Positions 56,609-64,000 of a stretch of 64,000 nucleotides of DNA are shown piece by piece; the stretch's first letter is position 1; every line of letters begins with the position of its first letter. The DNA is taken from the NCBI GenBank assembly GCA_015064805.1, contig SVRN01000004.1, positions 1-64,000 on the forward strand. Reading direction: 5' to 3'. This DNA is from Oscillospiraceae bacterium. GTDB taxonomy: Bacteria; Bacillota; Clostridia; Oscillospirales; CAG-272. The notes under the pieces are model-generated. The model saw only the letters and a list, made by a program, of their open reading frames with translations. It made no database searches and had not been told where the DNA came from. The position numbers were made by a program, and so were the translations under genes.

Positions 56609-58024
56609 ATGGAACTGTTAGATACCATTGCTGCCATCAGCACGCCGCACGGAAAGGGCGGTGTGGCCCTTTTGCGCGTCAGCGGCGAGGATGCTTTGTC
56701 TGTGGCGGCGCGTGTATTCGTGCCGAAAAATGGAAAAGCACTGCAGGATATCGCATCCCGCATGGCCACCTACGGCGCGATCCTTGCCCCCGAGGGGGAG
56801 GAATGGCTGCCCGTCGATGACGGTGTAGCGACCGTCTTCCGCGCGCCCGCTTCGTTTACGGGCGAGAATACGGTCGAAATCACCTGCCACGGCGGCATTC
56901 TGCTGACCCAGACGGTGCTGTCGGCACTGCTGAGCGCAGGCGCGCGTATGGCACGCCCGGGCGAATTCACCCGCCGCGCGTTTCTCAACGGCAAGCTCGG
57001 TCTTGGCGCCGCTGAAGCACTTGGCTCGCTTTTGGAGGCGCAGAGCCGCGGACAGATGACGCTGGCGTTGGGCGGACTTCACGGCAAGCTGGAGGCGCGT
57101 AGTCGCGCCTGCTATGAACGATTGCGTACCGTGCTGACCTCGGTGCTGGCCTGCATCGATTTCCCCGACGAGGACTTGAGCGAAATGAGCCGCGAGGATA
57201 TGATCGCCACGCTGAGCGACGTGCAAAGTGAATTGCGCGCCCTGGGTAAGACCTATCGCACGGGCCACGCCATCGCAGAGGGCATTCCGACGGTCATCTG
57301 CGGCCGCACCAACGTAGGTAAAAGCTCGCTTTATAATCGCCTGCTCGGTAGAGAAGCCGCCATTGTGACCGATATTGAGGGAACGACGCGAGACGTTTTG
57401 AGCGAGACGACGACGCTGGGACAGGTAACCTTGCGTTTGTTTGATACGGCGGGTCTGCGTGACACCGACGACACCGTCGAGCGCATCGGCATTGACCGTG
57501 CCCGCCGCGCGATGGACGAAGCCGAGCTGATCCTGGCGCTGTTTGACCTCACTCGCCCCTTGACGGACGAGGAGCACGCCCTGCTCGACGAGCTCGCGGC
57601 TCGCGATATGCCAAGAGGCACCGTAATCGCTCTGCTGAATAAATTCGATGCGGTCTGCGATACACACATCTCCTCCGAGGTGTGTGCCGCCGTCACGGCT
57701 AAGATCGCGCATTCGATGACCATCTCAGCCAAGAGCGGCGCGGGCATTGAGGCACTTGCCGACTTGGTCGATACGCTGTTCGTCGACGGCTCGATTTCCT
57801 TGCGCGACGACGCCGTGGTCGTCAACGCTCGCCAGATGGCAACGGTGACGCAGGCGAGCGAGGCACTCGCACGCGCGCTGGACGCGCTGAACGCGGGGTT
57901 GCCGATGGACCTTTGCTGTGTTGATCTGACGGCGGCCATGTCGGCGCTGTCGGAGCTGGACGGTCGAGAGATCGGCGAGGACGTGGTGAATGAAATTTTC
58001 TCGCATTTTTGCGTGGGGAAATGA
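56609..58024 (+). CDS. mnmE: tRNA modification GTPase MnmE
   Basis: 471 aa. Makes cmnm5U34 in tRNA together with MnmG. Start MELLDTIAAISTPHGKGGVALLRVSG is the family start (formyl-THF-binding domain) with CAGGAG upstream; the longer in-frame extension runs into the repeat. G domain: GRTNVGKSSLYN (G1), DIEGTTRD (G2), DTAGLRDTDD (G3), NKFD (G4). Ends with FSHFCVGK, containing the essential C-terminal Cys. mnmG, its usual next gene, is absent here. Confidence 0.95.
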   Translation: MELLDTIAAISTPHGKGGVALLRVSGEDALSVAARVFVPKNGKALQDIASRMATYGAILAPEGEEWLPVDDGVATVFRAPASFTGENTVEITCHGGILLTQTVLSALLSAGARMARPGEFTRRAFLNGKLGLGAAEALGSLLEAQSRGQMTLALGGLHGKLEARSRACYERLRTVLTSVLACIDFPDEDLSEMSREDMIATLSDVQSELRALGKTYRTGHAIAEGIPTVICGRTNVGKSSLYNRLLGREAAIVTDIEGTTRDVLSETTTLGQVTLRLFDTAGLRDTDDTVERIGIDRARRAMDEAELILALFDLTRPLTDEEHALLDELAARDMPRGTVIALLNKFDAVCDTHISSEVCAAVTAKIAHSMTISAKSGAGIEALADLVDTLFVDGSISLRDDAVVVNARQMATVTQASEALARALDALNAGLPMDLCCVDLTAAMSALSELDGREIGEDVVNEIFSHFCVGK

Positions 58025-58034
58025 CGGGGGAGAG

Positions 58035-58409
58035 GGAGTTTAGCTGAAATTCAAGCACCTTCTCCTTTTGACGTGCGTACAGCTAGTTTTGTGTTCATGC
58101 TTGCATGACGCCCGTGTTTAGCGGGCGAGCAAAACTTGTTATTTCGCTTGCGAAATATGGCTTCGCGCCGCGCTGTGCTGTATTTGATGTACTTTCTTTG
58201 TCGCTGAACAAAGAAAGTACCAAAGAAAGTCAGCTCGGACGTTCCCTCCGAGGCCTCCCTTGGCATTGCCGCTCTACAAAGAGGATCAAGAGATAGACAT
58301 AACGGTCTATTGTGCTTTGCTTCAAGGTAGCCATCACGAGCGGCAGATATGCCAAAGCAAGAAATTTTGCGGGGTGCCAAGGGCATTCGCTTTCACCGGG
58401 CGCGCGCCA
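58035..58409. repeat. Modular palindromic intergenic element, copy 7 (truncated)
   Basis: Left end TTTAGCTGAAATTCA, an extra hairpin TATTTCGC-TT-GCGAAATA (58139-58156), hairpin 1 with perfect 13-bp arms (GTACTTTCTTTGT 58189-58201 / 58208-58220), hairpin 2 (TCGGA-CGTTCCC-TCCGA). The middle is short, and the right end stops at GCGGGGTGCCAAGGGCATT without the terminal hairpin. Convergent gap between mnmE and the rubrerythrin gene. Confidence 0.75.
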
Positions 58410-58432
58410 ATCTTAATACTATCTAAAAAACC

Positions 58433-58462
58433 AAGGGAGATTTCCATTCGGAAATCTCCCTT
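58433..58462 (-). terminator. Terminator of the second rubrerythrin gene
   Basis: AAGGGAGATTTCC / GGAAATCTCCCTT with U6 on the minus strand. Confidence 0.9.
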
Positions 58463-58469
58463 GTGTGCT

Positions 58470-59129
58470 TTAATAATTTTCTGCGTGTACTTCGAAATAG
58501 CTCTGCGGATGATCGCAGGTGGGGCAAATCTCGGGCGCCTTGGTGCCAACGACGATATGTCCGCAGTTGCGGCATTCCCAAACCTTGACCTCGCTCTTTT
58601 CAAATACCTGCGCGGTTTCGACGTTGCGCAGCAGTGCGCGGTAGCGCTCCTCGTGGTGCTTTTCGATAGCGGCAACCAGACGGAACTTGCGAGCCAGATC
58701 GTGGAAGCCCTCGGCCTCGGCCGTCTCGGCAAAGCCCGCGTACATATCCGTCCATTCGTAGTTCTCACCGTCAGCAGCGTCGGAGAGATTCTGGGCGGTG
58801 TCGCCGATGCCGGCGAGCTCCTTGAACCACATCTTTGCGTGTTCCTTTTCGTTCTCGGCCGTCTTGAGGAACAGAGCCGCGATCTGCTCGTAGCCCTCCT
58901 TCTTGGCCTTGGATGCGTAGTAGGTGTACTTGTTTCTTGCCTGGGACTCGCCGGCAAAGGCCGCCTGCAGATTCTTCTCGGTCTGGGTGCCTGCGTACTT
59001 GGTCTTCTTGTCGTTTGCGATGATCTCCTCCAGCTTGTCACCGCTTACACGGCAACGGGGGCATACGGCGGTCTCGCCTTCGGGGACCTGAAAGATTTCG
59101 CCGCAAACTTTGCACTTGTAGGTTTTCAT
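58470..59129 (-). CDS. Rubrerythrin with rubredoxin-like domains at both ends
   Basis: 219 aa. N-terminal rubredoxin-like CKVCGEIF...CPRC (residues 6-26), central diiron four-helix bundle ([58 protein letters not shown]), C-terminal rubredoxin [10 protein letters not shown]...CPTC. Reduces peroxide in anaerobes. Different from the protein at 47960, which has only the N-terminal domain. Own terminator; separate from the upstream methyltransferase gene. Confidence 0.92.
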   Translation of the reverse strand: MKTYKCKVCGEIFQVPEGETAVCPRCRVSGDKLEEIIANDKKTKYAGTQTEKNLQAAFAGESQARNKYTYYASKAKKEGYEQIAALFLKTAENEKEHAKMWFKELAGIGDTAQNLSDAADGENYEWTDMYAGFAETAEAEGFHDLARKFRLVAAIEKHHEERYRALLRNVETAQVFEKSEVKVWECRNCGHIVVGTKAPEICPTCDHPQSYFEVHAENY

Positions 59130-59191
59130 ATTGGTTTTCCTCCTGCGTTTTTTATTATTTTAATGCGAATTCTGTATGCGGAATACAAAAT

Positions 59192-60406
59192 TCAAAAATT
59201 TCGATTCAAAAATTGATCCTGCGCCTCGCCCGAGGTGCGGATAAAGAAACGAACCGCGTCGGTGTATTCCTTGCGTGCGGCCTCCATGGCGGCTTTGCTC
59301 GGGTTTCTCTTACGAATGGCGCGGAGCATGACGTTTTTGGGCGTCTCCTCGGGATCGATCAGCTCCAGCGCGGCCGTCGTGTAGCCGTGTGCTTCGAGAA
59401 GAAGCAGACGCATGGCGTCGGTCGCGGCGTCGCACAGCTTCTGACGCAACATGGAATGCTCGGCAATGCAGGACAGCTCGGGGCAGTCCAGCGTGTGATT
59501 GAGCTCGTGATGACAGCAGGGCGTGGACAAAATGACCTCGCTTTGCCATTCCATCGCTTTATGAAGCACCAGATCGGTGGCGGTGTCGCAGGCGTGAAGG
59601 GATACGACCAGGTGGACGTGCGCGCCTTCCTCTACCTGATAATTTGCCACGTCGCCGCAGAGAAATTCAAGTCCTTCAAAATTCAGTTGCTTGGCAATGC
59701 ACGCGCAATTTTCGATCACGTCGGCCTTGAGGTCGACACAGCTCATGCGGACCTCTCTTCCCTTGACCACCGTCAGATAGTGATAAACGGCAAAGGAAAG
59801 ATAGCTTTTTCCACAGCACAGATCGCACACGCGGAGCGTGCCTTCGGTGGGCAGATGATCCTCCACATCACGAAGCAACTCTAAAAAGCGGTTGATCTGG
59901 CGGAATTTGGATTGCTTTTTGTCGTACACACGCCCGTTTTTGTCGCTGACCTCCAACGCTTGCAAAAAAGGCTCGTTCCCCGAGAGAATATACTGCTTCT
60001 GTCGGTCGTTGGCCGCGGTGGGCGGATCGACTTGCTTGGCGGATTGCAAAAGGGCTTGCAGCTTTCCGCCGCGCAACAGCGTCTGCTTGCCGTCTTTACT
60101 GCATTTCAATTCACAGTCGCCGCCGGGGAGCGTCGTTAACAGATTGATCTGACCGTAGAGCGACAGCTCGCTCGCCAGCGTTTCGGCGTCATCCATTTCG
60201 ATATTGAGATGCTTTGCTTTGTTGTCGGTGTGAAAGGTCTCTATCTGAAGCATCAGACGTCCCCCGATGCGGCGGGGCGTCAGCGTCGCGCGGATGCGGT
60301 CGGCGGCGCGGGATTTGGACAAGACCACACGGCGCAGCACTCCCTTTTGAACGGCTTGCGCGATCAGGGCGCACAGCTGTGCCATCGGCGTTGCGCTTGC
60401 GCTCAT
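59192..60406 (-). CDS. Class I SAM-dependent methyltransferase (GSTCD-like)
   Basis: 404 aa. N-terminal ~150 residues unassigned (SKSRAADRIRATLTPRRIGGRLMLQIETF). Methyltransferase fold from ~170: LRVCDLCCGKSYLSFAVYHYL (SAM loop), MSCVDLKADVIENC, LVVSLHACDTATDLVL, and LSTPCCHHELN. Similar proteins in Clostridia and the eukaryotic GSTCD share the CCHHE motif; a tRNA/rRNA substrate is possible. Start MSASATP overlaps the plsY stop (ATGA). Confidence 0.82.
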   Translation of the reverse strand: MSASATPMAQLCALIAQAVQKGVLRRVVLSKSRAADRIRATLTPRRIGGRLMLQIETFHTDNKAKHLNIEMDDAETLASELSLYGQINLLTTLPGGDCELKCSKDGKQTLLRGGKLQALLQSAKQVDPPTAANDRQKQYILSGNEPFLQALEVSDKNGRVYDKKQSKFRQINRFLELLRDVEDHLPTEGTLRVCDLCCGKSYLSFAVYHYLTVVKGREVRMSCVDLKADVIENCACIAKQLNFEGLEFLCGDVANYQVEEGAHVHLVVSLHACDTATDLVLHKAMEWQSEVILSTPCCHHELNHTLDCPELSCIAEHSMLRQKLCDAATDAMRLLLLEAHGYTTAALELIDPEETPKNVMLRAIRKRNPSKAAMEAARKEYTDAVRFFIRTSGEAQDQFLNRNF

Positions 60407-61137
60407 GACTTTCCTCCTTCGCTCTCGGCCGCGTCGGTGCTCTCGTCCGTCTTTTTCTTGCGCGAGAAGGAGATCTTGGATTCCTTGCCGTTCCATAGGC
60501 GCTTGATGTTCTCGCGGTGCATGAAAATGACGAACGCGGTGGTCAGAATCCCCATGAGGATAACCCAGCCGCCGGGGAAAAAGGCGCGCAGCAGAAGCGG
60601 ATACAAAAAGCCGCACATGATGGAGGCGAGGGAGACATAGCGCGTACCTGCCGTGATAACGACGAAGCAGATCAGCATAATGAGGAAGGTCCAGGGGTCC
60701 AGCATAAGCGCGACGATGCCCGTGCAGGCCACGCCCTTGCCGCCTTTGAAGCGGTAAAACACAGGGAACATATGCCCGAAGATGCAGAAAAACCCTGCAA
60801 TGGGCGCGCCGATAAAGACGGAGCCGATCACGTAGCCCAGCGTAGTCGCGATGGCGGCCTTGAGCATGTCGCAGGCCAGTGTCATTACGGCGTATTTGGT
60901 GCCGTAGGTGCGGAGCATGTTGGTCGCGCCTGCGTTTTTGGAGCCGTGCGCGCGGATGTCGCGGTGCAGAAACAGTCGCGAGATGATGATGGCTGAGTTC
61001 AGACTTCCGAGCAGGTAGCCCACCGCGATACAAAGCAGGATGCCCGCTACTGAAACGATCAGCGTGGCATCGCCCGTCAGATGGAGCGCATCACAAATCA
61101 GATCCACCAGATTCCATTGTGGTAAAAAGCGTAGCAT
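60403..61137 (-). CDS. plsY: Glycerol-3-phosphate acyltransferase PlsY
   Basis: 244 aa. First acylation in phosphatidic acid synthesis using acyl-phosphate. Motifs: GYLLGSLNSAIIISRLF, GSKNAGATNMLRTYG, FPVFYRFKGGKGVACTG and HRENIKRLWNG. Several membrane helices. A charged C-terminal tail (ESKISFSRKKKTDESTDAAE) extends beyond the usual end. Confidence 0.94.
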   Translation of the reverse strand: MLRFLPQWNLVDLICDALHLTGDATLIVSVAGILLCIAVGYLLGSLNSAIIISRLFLHRDIRAHGSKNAGATNMLRTYGTKYAVMTLACDMLKAAIATTLGYVIGSVFIGAPIAGFFCIFGHMFPVFYRFKGGKGVACTGIVALMLDPWTFLIMLICFVVITAGTRYVSLASIMCGFLYPLLLRAFFPGGWVILMGILTTAFVIFMHRENIKRLWNGKESKISFSRKKKTDESTDAAESEGGKS

Positions 61138-61140
61138 ATA

Positions 61141-61413
61141 TCAGTTATCTCCGTTCTTTTTCTTGCGGGAGGCCAAGGCGTGAAGACGCGCTCTGGCCGC
61201 GGCCAGACGCTGCTCGGCTTCGCTTGCCTTGGCGACGATATCGGTCAGCACGCCGTTCTCGCCAAGCGTTGCCTCGAATAGCATACCCTCGGGAAAGCTG
61301 CGCAGATCGGGGTTTTTCTCCAAGGAAAAATCGTATTTTTTGTTGTTAGCCCCCTCGTCCTCGCAAAGGCAGACGGCAAACTGACCCTCAAAACGGTCCA
61401 GACAAAATTTCAT
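61141..61413 (-). CDS. DUF3006-like small protein
   Basis: 90 aa. FCLDRFEGQFAVCLCEDE...LPEGMLFEATL-type pattern of DUF3006, a small beta domain of unknown function, followed by a basic C-terminal helix (AEQRLAAARARLHALASRKKKNGDN). Between the M24 peptidase and plsY in the same operon. Confidence 0.75.
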   Translation of the reverse strand: MKFCLDRFEGQFAVCLCEDEGANNKKYDFSLEKNPDLRSFPEGMLFEATLGENGVLTDIVAKASEAEQRLAAARARLHALASRKKKNGDN

Positions 61414-61423
61414 GGTTTACCTC

Positions 61424-62512
61424 TTAAAGCTCGATCAGGCTCTTATCGCTGTGGGTGAAATTGTGAACGCGGCCGTCGGGCGTAATGGCGACCATGTCCT
61501 CGATACGGCAGCCGTACTTGCCGGGCAGATAGATACCGGGCTCGAAGGTCACGACGTGACCGCGCTGAAGAACGCTGTCCTCGGCAGCTCCCTGCGACAG
61601 ACGGGGATTTTCGTGGATATACATGCCGACACCGTGGCCCAGCGAGTGTCCAAAGGCACCCTTGTAGCCGGCGTTATCGATAATATCGCGCGCGATGGTA
61701 TCCAGCTGCTTACAGCCTGCGCCTTCGGCGCAAGCGGCCAAGGATGCCAGCTGTGCTTCCAGAACGGTGTTGTATAGGCGGCGCATATCGTCGTCCGCCT
61801 TGCCGATGACGACGGTTCTGGTCATATCGGAGCAATATCCCTTGACGCGTGCGCCGAAATCCATGGTCAAAAAGCCCTTTTCGAGCTTGACGGGACGGGG
61901 AACGCCGTGGGGCTGGGAGGACGCCGTGCCCGAGACGGCGATGGTTTCAAAGGACACGCACTCGGCACCGTGGGCGCGCATGAAAAATTCCAGCTCAAGC
62001 GCCACGTCGATCTCGGTGCGGTCGGGGTTGATATAGGAAAGAATGTGGGTGAAGGCCGCGTCGGCGATGTCCTGTGCCTGTTGCATCAGCGCGATCTCGC
62101 CCTCGTCCTTATAAAGACGCAGACCGTCGATAAGAGCCGATGCTTCGGGACGGAAGGTCGTGATGCCCGCGTCGGTCAGCACCTTTTCGATGCGCTCGCA
62201 GTCGCGGATGGACAGCGTTTCCTCCTCAAGCGCGACGGATTTGACGCCCTCGCCGCTGAGCAGCTCGGCAATGGTATTGAGCATACCGCGAGGGGTTATA
62301 ACCTCAAACTCGGCACCGTCCACGGCCGCCTCGGCCGCCTCAACGTAACGGAAGTCGGTGACCAGCCACGACTTCTTGGGGGTGACGACGACGTAGCCGT
62401 CGGTAAAGGCAAAGCCGGTCAGATAACGCTGATTGATCTCGCTGGTAACGATAACGGCCTCCATGTCGGCGCGCTTCATCGCGTCGATCATTCTTGACAA
62501 ATGTGACATCAT
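61424..62512 (-). CDS. M24B family aminopeptidase (Xaa-Pro peptidase-like)
   Basis: 362 aa. N-terminal creatinase-like domain (VTSEINQRYLTGFAFTDGYVVVTPKKSWLVTDFRY) and C-terminal pita-bread domain with all metal ligands: Asp/Asp in TMDFGARVKGYCSDMTRT, His in GHSLGHGVGMYIHE, Glu in VTFEPGIY and CRIEDMV. Cleaves N-terminal residues before proline. RBS AAAGAGG; the adjacent ATG at 62509 is an equally good start. Confidence 0.92.
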   Translation of the reverse strand: MMSHLSRMIDAMKRADMEAVIVTSEINQRYLTGFAFTDGYVVVTPKKSWLVTDFRYVEAAEAAVDGAEFEVITPRGMLNTIAELLSGEGVKSVALEEETLSIRDCERIEKVLTDAGITTFRPEASALIDGLRLYKDEGEIALMQQAQDIADAAFTHILSYINPDRTEIDVALELEFFMRAHGAECVSFETIAVSGTASSQPHGVPRPVKLEKGFLTMDFGARVKGYCSDMTRTVVIGKADDDMRRLYNTVLEAQLASLAACAEGAGCKQLDTIARDIIDNAGYKGAFGHSLGHGVGMYIHENPRLSQGAAEDSVLQRGHVVTFEPGIYLPGKYGCRIEDMVAITPDGRVHNFTHSDKSLIEL

Positions 62513-62533
62513 GATAACCTCTTTCTTTTCGTA

Positions 62534-63430
62534 TTATTCGTTTTGCGCGCCGCCACGGATGCTTCCGCCCGCGTCGCGTACGCAATGCTTCATCCAAAGC
62601 GCGTCCTCGGCCTGCGTGCCGTCCGACTCGCAGATGATGCGGGGTGCGAGATTTTCCTTGACGATGGCCTCGGCCAGCGGCTCAAAGCGAGGACCGAAGA
62701 CGGTGTCCTCGAAGGTCAGATGGCGTTTTTCGCCCGCGTCGGTGTATTCGATCTTGGAAAAATGGCAATGGAGCGATCTCGCCACGGCGTCACCGCAGGC
62801 GTTGCCGATGCGGTCAAACACGCGGCGGTAGCTGTCAACGTCAGGGAAGGCCAGACCGCGCTCGCGGCAATTCAAGTGGCCAAAGTCCACGACGGGAACG
62901 AAGCGCGGGCTGACGCGACATTGCTCGATGACCTCGTCCAGCGTACCGAGCTGATTGAGCTTGCCCATGGTCTCAATGCCCAGACGGATATGCTCGTAGC
63001 GACCGTCAAGCGCCTTCAGCAGATGCTCGAGCGTGTCGCAGGACAAGCGCATAGCCTCCTCGCGCGAGATCTTGCCAGCGCTGCCCGAATGGATGACGAT
63101 GGTATCGGCACCCATCAAATCGGCCGCCCAAAGCGACTTTTCGATATAGTCGATGCTCTTGAGTCGCTTTTCGGGATCGACGCCCGAGAGCGAAATAAAA
63201 TACTGGGTGTGAAGCGAGAGGCGGATGCCATGCTCCTTGGCCTTTTGACCAAAGGCGAGCAGATTTTCCTCGCCTGCGCTGACGCCACGGGTGGCCTCGT
63301 ATTCAAACGCGTCAAGACCAACGCGATCAAGCCAGCCTGGCGTTTGCAGCATGGACTTCATGCCGTCGCGGCGAAACCAATCGCCGTTGCCGCCGGGGCC
63401 GAAGGTGGGATAGGACGGGAACTGTATCAT
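62534..63430 (-). CDS. TIM-barrel protein of the AP endonuclease 2 / endonuclease IV type
   Basis: 298 aa. Barrel with metal-binding-type residues: RLSLHTQYFISLSG, DTIVIHSGSAG, IRLGIETMGK, FVPVVDFGHLNCRERG, HCHFSKIEY and PRIICESDG. This is the endonuclease IV / xylose isomerase-like fold; it may be an Nfo-type DNA repair enzyme, but the order of His/Asp/Glu ligands should be checked. Overlaps yqeG by 4 bp. Confidence 0.8.
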   Translation of the reverse strand: MIQFPSYPTFGPGGNGDWFRRDGMKSMLQTPGWLDRVGLDAFEYEATRGVSAGEENLLAFGQKAKEHGIRLSLHTQYFISLSGVDPEKRLKSIDYIEKSLWAADLMGADTIVIHSGSAGKISREEAMRLSCDTLEHLLKALDGRYEHIRLGIETMGKLNQLGTLDEVIEQCRVSPRFVPVVDFGHLNCRERGLAFPDVDSYRRVFDRIGNACGDAVARSLHCHFSKIEYTDAGEKRHLTFEDTVFGPRFEPLAEAIVKENLAPRIICESDGTQAEDALWMKHCVRDAGGSIRGGAQNE

Positions 63431-63945
63431 GTCTGTTCCTCCTTGAGATGTTTTTTGTGATAGGCACGGATATAGGGTCGCTCCAGATAGCGTTTGAAGC
63501 GGACGAAGGCCGTTTTTTTGTCGCGGATGGGCGGGACGATCAGAACGGTCAGCCCCAGCGCCTTGCCTGCCAGCGCGTCGGTGAGCAGTTGGTCGCCCAG
63601 CACCGCTACCTGTGCGCGCTCCAGCCCCCAGCCTCGCATGACCTTTTTAAAAGTCTTGCCAAAGGGCTTGGCACTGTGCCAATAGGCCTCGCGGCCGAGC
63701 GTTTCGTTGAACTCCTCGACGCGCTCGCGGTGATTGTTAGAAATGAGCGCGGTGCGAATGCCCGCGGCGTCAAGGGACGCAAACCATGCGCGGTGGGTGT
63801 CGTCGGGGGTGGGCTGCTCGTAGGGAGCCAGCGTGTTATCTATATCAATGAGCAGCGCGCGCACGCCGATGGATGCAAGAAACTCGGGCGTGACGTCGTA
63901 ATAGTGCTCGAACATATAATCGGGAATGAGATAGCGGGAAAGCAC
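63427..63945 (-). CDS. YqeG family HAD IIIA-type phosphatase
   Basis: 172 aa, GTG start with GGAGGCGCATC upstream. RALLIDIDNTLAPYE is the HAD nucleophile motif, ALISNNHRERVEEF motif II, and AQVAVLGDQLLTDALAGKALGLTVLIVPP motifs III-IV. Related to phosphatidylglycerophosphatases (Gep4 type), which would fit the plsY lipid gene in the same operon. A TACAAT-like -10 at 63998-63993 suggests that the promoter is at the right edge of the window. Confidence 0.88.
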   Translation of the reverse strand: MLSRYLIPDYMFEHYYDVTPEFLASIGVRALLIDIDNTLAPYEQPTPDDTHRAWFASLDAAGIRTALISNNHRERVEEFNETLGREAYWHSAKPFGKTFKKVMRGWGLERAQVAVLGDQLLTDALAGKALGLTVLIVPPIRDKKTAFVRFKRYLERPYIRAYHKKHLKEEQT

Positions 63946-64000
63946 GATGCGCCTCCTCTCCTTATGGGATCTGCATTTTAATACATCTTATATTGTACCA

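Noticed and set aside
59192..61033. 613-aa fusion of a basic N-terminus with the methyltransferase
   Set aside because: The first ~209 residues are an out-of-frame reading of plsY. The real start at 60406 overlaps the plsY stop.

Overview
The window is a chromosomal segment of a Gram-positive, low-oxygen bacterium, most likely a member of class Clostridia (Bacillota), perhaps an uncultured gut Oscillospirales- or Christensenellales-type organism. The reasons are Firmicutes gene orders (yicC-remA-gmk-rpoZ-priA-def-fmt-rsmB-rlmN; rpmG-secE-nusG-rplK-rplA; rpmH-rnpA-yidD-yidC-jag-mnmE), textbook sigma-A promoters (TTGACA, 16-18 bp, TATAAT), strong AGGAGG ribosome binding sites, rubrerythrins, and a moderately high GC content with a few AT-rich islands. 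The exact taxon cannot be fixed from sequence alone.

Layout. 1-9390 is one long minus-strand housekeeping operon (yicC, a small lipoprotein, remA, gmk, rpoZ, priA, def, fmt, a membrane zinc peptidase, rsmB, rlmN), divergent from efp and an acidic zinc-ribbon gene (9650-10976). 11642-20970 carries a GH78-type rhamnosidase, an SPFH membrane protein, the TrkH/TrkA potassium system, a URO-D-type methyltransferase and a membrane protein. 21212-23878 is the rpmG-secE-nusG-rplK-rplA operon and tRNA-Ser(UGA). 24447-34520 is a carbohydrate region: an orphan lipoprotein, a GPH sugar symporter, a GH2 enzyme, an AraC regulator and a GH-like enzyme of unknown type. 35188-38884 holds rnhA, ruvX, an RNHCP protein, a CPBP protease and tadA. 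39667-46113 holds glmM, an orphan transketolase N-subunit, an esterase, ddl and prmC. 46358-49909 holds an E2-like acyltransferase, an Rrf2 regulator with a rubrerythrin, and an AT-rich acyltransferase gene bracketed by an 80-bp duplication of the rubrerythrin 3' end. 50176-58024 contains SLOG, ribbon-helix-helix and DUF11 genes, then rpmH-rnpA-yidD-yidC-jag-mnmE. 58470-63945 holds a second rubrerythrin and a minus-strand operon (yqeG, a TIM-barrel protein, an M24 peptidase, a DUF3006 protein, plsY, a methyltransferase).

The most unusual content lies between the genes. Seven copies (about 375-720 bp each, roughly 4 kb in all) of a non-coding, modular, overall palindromic element lie at 2225, 11055, 18583, 34523, 38940, 42789 and 58035. 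Each is a chain of hairpins. At equivalent positions the hairpin sequences differ between copies but both arms change together, which argues for selection or a mechanism preserving structure. The copies sit 3' of genes and never in a divergent promoter gap. Two further intergenic families also occur: GC/AT block hairpins at 49918 and 55945, and a hairpin array with a 9-bp spacer at 50909-51141.
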